From contig NC_077224.1 in NCBI RefSeq assembly GCF_024763615.1, positions 65,234,712-65,298,711 on the forward strand: DNA of 64,000 bases, read 5' to 3'. The DNA comes from Phlebotomus papatasi (lineage: Eukaryota; Arthropoda; Insecta; Diptera; Psychodidae). A program made the translations under genes and the position numbers. Below are positions 54,838 through 64,000 of the stretch, one piece after another. The notes under the pieces were generated by a model. The model did no database searches. It was not told the DNA's origin and was given only the letters and a program-made list of their open reading frames with translations. The first letter of the stretch is position 1. Each line of letters opens with the position of its first letter.

Positions 54838-57150
54838 TAATAATAACATTTAATATCCGGAAATTTTATTATTCAATAACTTTCGCATTTAGAAGTATCG
54901 TGTTCCGAAATACTGTTCATTGTCATTAAACAAATAATTTTACAATATCTTTTCTCAAATAAAATATTTAGTACTCATTTAAAAGGATGTTTAAACTCCA
55001 GATAAATCCAGACCGAATAATATCTATTAAATCAAGCAATTATTATTTAATTATTATATTAAAGAGAAAGCCATTTGATACCTTAATAATAATAATAATA
55101 ATAATAATAGTTCTATAAATATTTGTGGTTCAAATAATGCGAAATTCACTTTCAATACTTTCCATCCAATTTACAAATTCAAACGTTCTGCAAAAGCTTT
55201 TCTCTACATTGGTTTTTGCCTAGTACTAACTTCACAAAGGTTTTTCAAACGCATGAAGCTTTTCATAATGAGTTCTCTGAAATTTCTACTCAACTTTTCT
55301 CAGTTATTCATTGTAGTTCAAAACCATAAATTTCCGTATTGAAAAATATTCCATTAAAATTGATGAAAAAGTTTCTATCAAACGAGCATAGAAATTCCAA
55401 AGTTGCTGAATAAAAATAAAGGAAAGGGCTGAAATGTAGAATACCTCGCATGTGGATGACTTTATATTATGAAGAGACTTACTAAAGTATAATATTAACA
55501 AAATTCACTCTCGTCAACTCACACCTAATATGGCAATACCCTAGTCAAAATGTACTGATGGGATGGAGTTTTCGTTGTGAAATTTTAAATGATGGTTTGC
55601 GAGAATTGCATGGAAGATGGGCATCTGTATTTTGGCTGTTTGGGAACATTGTTAAAAAGAGGGGAATGATGCTGATGGGGAAGAGAAAAGTTGTTAGTAT
55701 TTAAAATGGGCATGTTGTGTTTCTTATGAGCTAATAAATTCTATATATCATAAATTTCATTTCATTTCTCTCAAGCACTATACGCAAATGGAATTAATGT
55801 ATAATGGCATTCATTCTGTGTGTTATGTGGCTTTCCTTTCTGTATTATAAGCCGTACATCATCGCCCAGTAAAAGAAGAGTTTAGCAGTAGTTTGGGAAG
55901 GATTGTGGTACCCAGCCAATGTGTTCAAATATCCCCAAAATGGTGGGAGACACAATAAAATTGTTTTTACCCAAACACGAGAAACGAGAGAAATGCTCCA
56001 ACGCCTTCCCGGTGGATGTGAGATATACGCCCAAGGATGCGCCTGTAATTTATACTGTAATCCTTAATTTAGGACACATACATAGTCCAATAAGATGCTA
56101 ACTTCAGCTGAACACTTGAGCTTTCTGTGTGCGAAAAGAATACTCAATTGTTATGGCTTAAGAGGCTCAATTGAGACACACTCACATTCTTCTAATCAAT
56201 AAGCATAATTTGTGTGGATCTTATTGTCATGATCCATATAATCTCACATGAGGAATCTCTCCTAGAAAATGAATACCAAGCACATGCATTGTGTCCTTGA
56301 TTTCCTTAGAGCGATAAGATTATTGACCAGTCTAATAATTCTTTCATCAATTAATCCTGAATGGACGAAATCTTTAGGTAATATTTATTGTCAAGAACAA
56401 AATTACTTGACATAAGATAAATACAGAATTTAATTTTAAATTTTGTGATTTCTTCATGGTTTCAAATGGGCTAAGAGCTAAAGAAGACTACGAAATAGAA
56501 GAAAGACAGTTGTAATAGTAGTATACTGGTGCAACATCCTATAGGGAAATAGGCCTTCTTAGAAAATTCCTAGCCCTATGCTTTCAGGAATTAAGTACAG
56601 CGAAGTCAACTGGATGCGATTCAAACAACTTTAACACAAGACAATTTGAGATAGTTTAAAAGGAATTTAATTCCACGATTTTTTCATGATGGAGTTCAGT
56701 GCTTCGAGTCTCAACGGTGCTCTTACAATGAAAAATGAACATTTTTTAAAATTTTTTTGTTTTTAATTGTTTCTATATAATCGAAAATTACAAATCGGCA
56801 ATGATTGGGGAAAACAGTCGCGACAGGAACCAAACACAACGAAAAGTCGATAATGCAGAAGCACTTGAGAACAGTAAAATGCTATAAGAAAAATTTTCAT
56901 TTTCTATTGGAATAGCACCATTATATAGCCGTACTCTTCACTGGTTCATCTTCTTTCGGGTTTTCTTTATGTTTACTGAAACATAATCTATTTTAACACT
57001 GATTTTAACACTTTAATCTTTAAATTATATTAAAAAAAAGGCTCATAGAATAGAAATAATGTAGGAGAACGTTGACAAGAATTGAGAAGAATTCCGTTCT
57101 ACTTCTTTTTTCCCATGCACGTTAATGAATTTAACCTAATGCCTATTTTA
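54838..57150. other. Mostly unique DNA, one microsatellite, one hairpin half-unit
   Basis: A perfect (AAT)n run lies at 55084-55108. A half-unit of the AAAAGTCGAT hairpin family lies at 56805-56940 (AACGAAAAGTCGATAATGCA). 55860-56200 is less AT-rich. No gene was recognised. Confidence 0.5.
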
Positions 57151-58092
57151 GGGTGAAATATATCATCAGTTAAATCAGTATTTGTCGTAACTTCCTTTTG
57201 ACAACTTTTCAGGAGACGAAATTTTCAGTTCAATATTATTTTTCTTAAAAATGAGCCCCGAATGCGATACTTTTGAGTCAAAATAATAAAAGTGGCACTA
57301 ATAAACTGTAAGTTAACTCGAGAAAATCTTTATAAAATTATTTAAAAGCTGCAATATTGAGAAATATGTTAGAAGAAAGACAATAATATTTTATCGTAAC
57401 TTCCATCGTTTGTAAAGCCGTAACATCCAATGTATGGAGATTCTGAAAGTTACGACAATTTTCTAAAATGCATTATATCAATTTGAATTATTCTAGTGAT
57501 AATAAGCGCCTTTATTTGACTAAATTAATTAATTAAACACTTATCTACTGTTATCCCTATCCCTAAAAGCTTTTATTTCATAAGTTTTATTGAATAAATT
57601 TTGTGCGCCACGTCGCTTGTTTTGTTTTGAATTAATGACAGATGGGTAGGGATTTTTTCTCACTTTTTTTCTCGCAAATATTGAATTAAAATGATTTCAT
57701 ATTACACTATCTATTCGCACTGTCTTTCGATATTTGGAAGAGTTTGTAAACGTTTTATTGAGAAATATTGCAATTTTACTGCAAATTATAAGCCACGCAA
57801 GTACGCAAAAGAAGTTACGGCAAATGCTGATTACTGAAAAATTTGTATGAAAATTTGTCGCAACTTCCCCAAAAATGGAAGTTACGACAAATTCTGATAA
57901 TTTTTTCTTAATTAAGGGCACTTACGATAATTTTTGTTTAAAATAATTTTTATTGGGATTATAAAAGTTTCTTTTTCACAAGTGCGTTTAATAAACAAAA
58001 TTACGCTGATTCTAAATATGTATATATCTCAAAATCGCAAAAATGAAGTTACGATAAATGCTGATTTAACTGACGATATGTATTTCCAAGGG
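57151..58092. mobile_element. TIR element, ATCAGTTAAATCAGTATTTGTCG ends
   Basis: About 940 bp. The left end GAAATATATCATCAGTTAAA with TCAGTATTTGTCGTAACTTC is inverted at the right as GAAGTTACGATAAATGCTGA and TTTAACTGACGATATGTATT. Inside, the GTTACGRCAAAT module recurs in both directions near 57400, 57450, 57815, 57855 and 57882. No transposase ORF. The target duplication was not resolved. Confidence 0.7.
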
Positions 58093-58150
58093 TCAAATTC
58101 AATAAAAAATATTAAAAAAAAAACACTCGAGTGATACGATGCTTCTGTTA

Positions 58151-58278
58151 TGTCCTAGATATATTTGCGACTTAAGCGGAGAGACGCCTTAGTGGAAAAT
58201 TGATGCGAATGTAATCTAATCATTATTTTGATTATAATTAGCCGTTTTTCGGTTTAAGCCGTCGATCTATCCAGCACA
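58151..58278. mobile_element. MITE with TTA duplication, short copy
   Basis: 128 bp flanked by TTA (58148-58150, 58279-58281). Ends TGTCCTAGATATATTTGCGA and GATCTATCCAGCACA are diverged; the inner ACTTAAGCGGAGAGACG / CGGTTTAAGCCGTCG pair places it in the family of 52974-53218. Confidence 0.8.
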
Positions 58279-58540
58279 TTATCCTTCAAAATAATTAATT
58301 CACAGCATTTCTTTCATCAAAGAGACATTTTTTGTTTCTCTTTTAGGCATTGAAAAATTTTAATTGCTATATTTACAATTTAATAAATTTTGTTTTAAAA
58401 TCAATAAATATTTGAATGGGTTAATGAAAAACTAATAAAAAATCTAAAGAGAAATCTATAATTTTAATCAGTTTTAGGAAAATCTACTACAAATACTGGA
58501 GACAGAATGTTCATATTAGTAAGACAGAATGTTCATAGTA

Positions 58541-58602
58541 AGCCGGGGATCGATCCGTTCAAGAGCCCACGGTCTTGCCTATTTCGCCACCGAGATCCCC
58601 CG
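58541..58602 (-). mobile_element. Head fragment of the tRNA-derived SINE
   Basis: The minus strand reads GGGGGATCTCGGTGGCGAAA then TAGGCAAGACCGTGGGCTC, matching the first 60 bp of the SINE at 42903. The A box is present, the B box and body are lost. A 16-bp direct repeat (AGACAGAATGTTCATA) sits just outside at about 58499-58540. Confidence 0.75.
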
Positions 58603-60757
58603 GGAATAAATTATCTAAAGTCGTTTAGTTTGCGTTTAATATAGCGCGATAGTACTGAATGGAAGTCGCAGTGTTCGGTATTTCATTGAAAGTGGACGAT
58701 ATTTCAAGCTGTCCGTAATATGACTCTGTTCCCCTATTTAAAAAACAACAATTTATGTTTCAAATTCTATTTGCGGAAAGGCTTAGTTCCTCAGTCAATT
58801 TTCGAAAAATTACATTACATGGTCTTTGTTGAACTTTCAAAGTCGCTTATTCGAGCATTATGCATATCTCGGACACCTAATCATTTTCATCTGATTTTTC
58901 AGAAATTTAGTTTCCTTATAATATCCCCTCACGATAAGGACTTGACATCTAAGGCAATTCTCCCCTAATTCAGGTTTTGAGAAATTAAGCAATAAAGGGT
59001 TGACTGTTAAACTAATTCTGAGAATGATTTTGATGAATTGTATCAATGATGCCAATTAATGAATGAAATATACATTTCGGAAGCCGTTTCATCAGCAACA
59101 GTTTCTTCAGGAGAATGGCGTGCCGGATGATAAATTAGCAAATTATTGGAAATCAATACCTTAATTTTGTCGACTACGTAACATATCTTCTTGTTGGCAA
59201 ACTTGACAGTGGTCGTTTATCATGGATTAATGAAATGGACTCTGTGTCTGGGGTTGGGCCCGATGGAGTGTGTCCCCATGCGAAGACAATGTGGACTTGT
59301 CGTTTGTCCCTCCAGTCATCCTCCTCCTTCACGGAGAATCCTTCCTTCGATCGAGGAGGATATTTTTCTTCCGCTTTTATTATCGCAGAGTATGTATAAT
59401 TTTTTTTCGAGGCTTCTAACTCTGGGTGTTGTGTACTTTGACGTCAAGTGACATGTTGAATGACATCAATCATGATCGTGTTTGATGAATAAATAAAAAT
59501 TTACTATAGTTTATGGTTGAGCGAGTGGTCTCGATAACATGATTGAAGATGCCCAACCTCTTGGTGGTGGGTGGATGTGCGAAAGAAATTTATTGGGTGG
59601 CAAAAATAGTGTTGTTTAATCACGACTGCCGCCAACGAGCAGGAAATTACTATGATAAATGATTTGACCGAAAGAGAAGGGTCCAAAAATGATATTACAA
59701 GTTTTAATGCGGTATAAAACTTCCAAGGAAGTGTAAATTGTGATTTTCTGTATTTACATAATCACTCTGCACTGGGCGAATCATGTTTCTCCGTCTGCAA
59801 TTCTATAAAGACGCCGAATCTATCCTCATGGGAGACATGTTAGAATTTACATGGTATGTAATTTTCTTCAAAAGTCACCGAGACTTGCATATACGAGAAA
59901 GTGGCTTTGGAGTTCGTTTTGACGATGAAACAAAGTTAAATTGGTTTTCACCTTCGGTGTGTGACTTCTTTTTCACAATATATTCCATTCCTTGCTGCTA
60001 TAATCAGTGTTTCTCTCATTCTTGCTCCTTTCCATATACTTGTCCTTGAAGAAACTTGTTCTGCATCCATCCTGTGTGGAAACTTGAAACGATGTCTTCA
60101 TAAAATAAATCGCCATGGATTACAATGCAATACTTCTTGCACCTCACCCAACTCTAATCACCCTTCTCTCGGCTAAGATTGAAATCTCATGGAGTACACT
60201 CATCTTTCCAGCACTCGATGCACTATTCCAAGAAGTTAACTAAATATTGAGGACTTTGCACAACTTTATAATTTTCTGCAAATTTTCTTCGCACACAAAC
60301 ACCGTGGGTATGTTGACATTTGCTTTGCATTTTATCCTATGCTAAGTTCCACTGGAATCTCTATGCTATGTAATCAGTATATTGCACCGTAGGTATTCTA
60401 CTGACATAATGAGGAATTGGATGTATTAAGATCATTAAGATAGAAGCACTAAAATATGCAATTTTATTTTTTTTTTGTAAACATAAATAATACTCCGAGT
60501 ACTATTCTCTCTTATAAAATTTTTAGTTTTGTGCTTTTTTTTCTAAAAAGTCACAATAGAGTAAAATTTACAAAGTTCTCAGTTTAGGAATCAGCTCAAC
60601 TTCTTAAAGTGTCTGAATGCTGAGGACGCATTTCATATAGTCCGACTTTCAGCGCTCGTCCGATGTTTAACAAAATGCACTTATTTTTGGTCAATTATAA
60701 AAGTGTAATTTAGTGAACATATTTTTCAACTCGCTCTATGTGCTGTTTTTACATTTA
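58603..60757. other. Mostly unique DNA
   Basis: 59180-60250 is less AT-rich and free of recognised repeats. Overlapping frames at 59783-60176 show no domain, although the segment is open in two frames. No gene can be supported. Confidence 0.4.
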
Positions 60758-60885
60758 GGGGAACTGTACCAAATTTCGCCCAGCCTGCAATTTCGGACAC
60801 TTCTTATGTTCCCAAAATTTTCCTGAATTTTTAGTTTTTACATACTCTATTGAAATCAAACGATGCAAATAAAATGAAAAATGGT
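60758..60885 (-). mobile_element. Truncated MITE, GGGTAAGTGTGCC family
   Basis: The sequence after TA (60756-60757) matches the right end of 33973-34399 in reverse complement: ACCAAATTTCGCCCAGCCTG, then TTTTTAGTTTTTACATACTC. The other half is missing. Confidence 0.78.
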
Positions 60886-61002
60886 AATTTCCGGCATTAG
60901 GCTAGATATTAAAATGTAATATTACAATGGGTTAAATTCATTAAAAAAAACATATTGAAAAAAAAGGGATATGGAAACTTCGTATTTTACATTTCGTATT
61001 AT

Positions 61003-61096
61003 CGAGCGGGACTCAAACTCACATCTGTGGCAGTCGAGCCGGGGGTCACACCGCCCAAAAGCTGAACGCTCTTACCAATTGCACCACGGACCCCCT
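61003..61096 (-). mobile_element. tRNA-like SINE head, second type
   Basis: The minus strand has a perfect A box TGGTGCAATTGG and a B-box-like GTTTGAGTCCC, with a GGGGTCCG start. It shares the general plan of the SINE at 42903 but only limited sequence. Downstream on the minus strand it runs into AATACGAAATG-type DNA like that near 6475-6530. No tail or target duplication was seen. Confidence 0.65.
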
Positions 61097-61407
61097 ACCC
61101 GAAAAATATCTCTTTTAAAAATATGAACCACACCCAATTTTGTTAAAAAAAGTGTATTCGTTCTCTTACATTTTCAAAACAATATATGGAGTGAACTGGT
61201 AATTTTATTAAATTGTTGGATTAAGAATATAAATAAATTAGCTTTAGATGCCTCTACGAAAAATCTTAATTTATTGTTTTCGAGGGGAGGCGTAGGCTAT
61301 TTTGTCTTGGGCAAAAAAAATTGAGACAGCTTTAGTTGTAAATGTAATTAGATTGGATTATTTATCGACATAAATAAATAAATTTTGACAGAGATATTAA
61401 AAAAATA

Positions 61408-61576
61408 GGGGAAAATGCACTACCTTCGAACGATTCAAGCTTCGAACAATTAATTTTTTTCAGTAGGTTTTTAATTAGTTTTTTTTTGAATAGAACCATG
61501 TGTTTGATCCATTAGGGACATGGAAAAATATAAGTTCTATGAAGCTTGGGTCGTCCGAAGGTACCGCGCTTACTCC
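61408..61576. mobile_element. MITE, GGACGACT family, short relative
   Basis: 169 bp flanked by TA (61406-61407, 61577-61578). Left GGGGAAAATGCACTACCTTC with CGAACGATTCAAGCTTCG; right CGAAGGTACCGCGCTTACTCC preceded by GAAGCTTGGGTCGT. Tips resemble 37743-37959, but the interior is shorter. Confidence 0.78.
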
Positions 61577-61601
61577 TAAATTACATTTCCTTTCCAACTT
61601 A

Positions 61602-61907
61602 GGGCAGAATCGCATTGACAGTAAAATGTTCACCGCATTTCGATAATTTACGTATTATCATTGCAATTCTTGCGCAAATTCTCGATTACCGTATAACCTT
61701 ATCTCATACTCGGTGGCACTAAGGTGAAAATAATATAAGAAAAATTGAAGAAATCAAACGAAAATGCGATAAACTGTGAGTAAAAAAAAACTGTACGATT
61801 AATTTCTCGTAATGGAAAAATTGCGCAAGAATTGCAATGAAAATTCGTAAATTAACGAAATACGGTGAAGCTACGGCGCGCATTTTACTGTCAATGTGAT
61901 TCTGCCC
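61602..61907. mobile_element. MITE with TTA duplication, GGGCAGAATC ends
   Basis: 306 bp flanked by TTA (61599-61601, 61908-61910). Ends GGGCAGAATCGCATTGACAG and CTGTCAATGTGATTCTGCCC pair almost perfectly, followed by TAAAATG / CATTTTA and further inverted blocks to about 100 bp. A half copy is at 42033-42137. Non-coding. Confidence 0.92.
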
Positions 61908-64000
61908 TTAGTCCAATAAAGTTAGTACCATTTCCGTATAAACATTTTTATGATTTATTACTAAAATTTGGCATTTAACCTGACCATTAAAAATAATATT
62001 TCATTACGTTACGTGTAACAAAATTAATTTATTTTATATTTATGAAAATCTAAAGATACCTCAAATTTTCTCAGTTTAAAATTTCAAATATTTCTTATTT
62101 CAAGTTCGTTCCAATAGCTTTTATCCTAACACAATTCGGAATTGAGTCGGATTTCTTCTCAGACCACAAAAATTAAAAGTAGACTAAATGATCAGCAATA
62201 AATCCTAAACCCAAAGTTATCGTGATAACAAAGGAAATTGGCAGGGCACCTTATATAAAGCAGCACAGCATGTTCTTCATTATACTTAAATTATTTGTAC
62301 CAAAATCAAACATAAGTATAAAAATCATTAAAGATTTTATTATGCTTTTTGCAAATCCTACAGACATTTATCGAGAAAATATATGGTATCTTTACCAAAT
62401 CAGCGAGTACGGTGGGGATATTAATACGTGTGTGTAGCTTTACATGAGGATTATCTTTTAATCCTAGATAAGCATGAGATTACCATACACAGCTCCAATA
62501 AAGGAAATGAGTTAACTAAAATATTTTCTTATAACACTAGAAAATTCCACTGGAATTTTTTTTTACAATTCTCTTTCTAACAATTCCATCGATTGAACTG
62601 TATAATTTATTCGTGAAAAATCCCTTTCAAATATTAATCAGGAATTTACCGATTTGCAGAAACTCATAGAAACTTTACCTCCAATTTATTCAATTCTAGT
62701 TAGCTGAGATTTTTTTTTTTTTGCATTTTTTAAACGTGATAAACTCTTAATTATTCAGGAGAGTCATATTTGCTTCATAAATTTGAAATTAAAAGAATAC
62801 AAATATTGGTTTTGTAAAATTAGGTCAATGTGCAAAAATCAAATTAAAAACATCGTGGTAAATAATTGAAATTGTCCATTTCAATTCACTCCATTCAGTT
62901 AAGATTCATGAGGCAAAACAGGCAAAACAATTCAATGAAATAAAATAAAAATAAAGAATTTTTTCAGAAACTCGGAATGCCTTAGGGGAAGGCATATCTT
63001 GTAACTTGGGAAAAAAGGAATGAGTAGGAATGTTGAGATGAGATTAGGTCAGGAATTTGGTTGTTTATACGTACGTGGGTAGGGGTCTTAATTACATTAA
63101 ATGTACGAGTATGTAGACTCAGAGAAATGTGACTAAAATCACGAATAAAGTGATTCACATCAGAAAGTGAGTACGCAAAAAGGGTTTTATTATTTCAAGG
63201 ATAATTTACTAAGACTTTGGTTTCTGAACTATTTTGTTTTTTTTTTGTTTTTTTGACAAGAATGTGAAACAAAATTGAGTTTCTAGATTTTATATTGCGA
63301 AATTATCAATTAAATTATTAGCCTTATGAATAGTAATACGAAAGTGATCTTTCCAAAATACAGTTCAAAGTATTGCACTTCATTTAAAACAAAAATTTTA
63401 CTATTTTATGGCCTCTACTACACTAAAGAAATTTATGTTCATATTGAAGAAAATTACCTACGCATGTACAGGAAAAACTGTCCAATATTTACATAAGTTT
63501 ATCTAGTGTGTAGAGCCCATTAGGAGTAAATAATTTCCTTCTATACGCCAAATATTGACAAATACATTTTACGTATATAGTGTTATAGACCATAAGAGAA
63601 TGTAACGTTTAAATGAAGGACTATGCTTTCACTAAAAATTACTTACTTTAATAGAAGTTTGGTAAATTCTTCGAAATACAGTGATCTGCTATTTGTTTCT
63701 TACTTTATGAGATTAATTTTTGTTTCTTCATGAATTTATTTCCAATCAAAAGTCACAATTGATTCTCTCACAAGTTCTCAATTCTCAAGAACTCAATTCT
63801 CTAAACTTTACCAATCGCTCTACATAACTCATGGATAAATTTCCGGTCAAAGAGAGTTAGAAGTACACTGAAGCCATATTCTTGAACTTATGTGATATGA
63901 TAGAAGTTTGAAAGTTTGATTGTCACTCTGAAGATGATGTATTACATTGTTTCAAGAAATAATTTGACCGATTTTAGCAATGTAAGAATTTTTCAGTTTA
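61908..64000. other. No recognised content
   Basis: AT-rich with homopolymer T runs (62710, 63238). Short frames lack motifs and no repeat family from the rest of the window was recognised. Confidence 0.5.

Overview
This is AT-rich nuclear DNA from an animal, most likely an insect and probably a dipteran. The signs are dense short inverted-repeat transposons with TA, TTA/TAA, TTAA and 8-bp target duplications, tRNA-derived SINE heads, fragments of several non-LTR retrotransposon lineages, and one complete Ty3/gypsy-type LTR retrotransposon. There are no operons, ribosome-binding sites or dense gene packing. The species cannot be named from the sequence alone. No complete, confidently identified host gene was found; the window reads as a transposon-rich intergenic or large intronic region.

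Layout. 1-821: a long fold-back hairpin, a dispersed repeat and the 3' end of an RTE-like non-LTR element. 822-9.4 kb: mostly unremarkable AT-rich DNA holding a piggyBac-type MITE nested in another repeat (4.2-5.1 kb), a mirror-image satellite (6-7.1 kb) and the only plausible non-transposon ORF (173 aa, minus strand, 7.8-8.3 kb). 9.4-16.9 kb: a 0.7-kb terminal-inverted-repeat element, MITEs (one hAT MITE nested in a Harbinger-like MITE), a perfect 34-bp palindrome and an inverted pair of the dispersed repeat. 16.88-24.66 kb: the intact LTR retrotransposon on the minus strand, with apparently identical 519-bp LTRs, a 4-bp target duplication, gag, and pol (protease, reverse transcriptase, RNase H, integrase) in the -1 frame. 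24.7-64 kb: more than 20 MITEs or TIR fragments, degenerate minisatellites, three RT or RNase H remnants and four tRNA-like SINE segments, set in apparently unique AT-rich DNA.

How it fits together. Only the LTR element looks able to make its own proteins. Its Gag would form the particle, and protease, RT/RNase H and integrase would copy and insert it. The MITEs and SINEs carry no proteins and would depend on enzymes encoded elsewhere. Several nested insertions and two nearly empty sites give a relative order of insertion and fix exact element ends. A recurring theme is TA-flanked elements that start GGGG or GGGT with unrelated interiors, which may share one transposase. All family calls rest on motifs and repeat structure read by eye; no database search was run.
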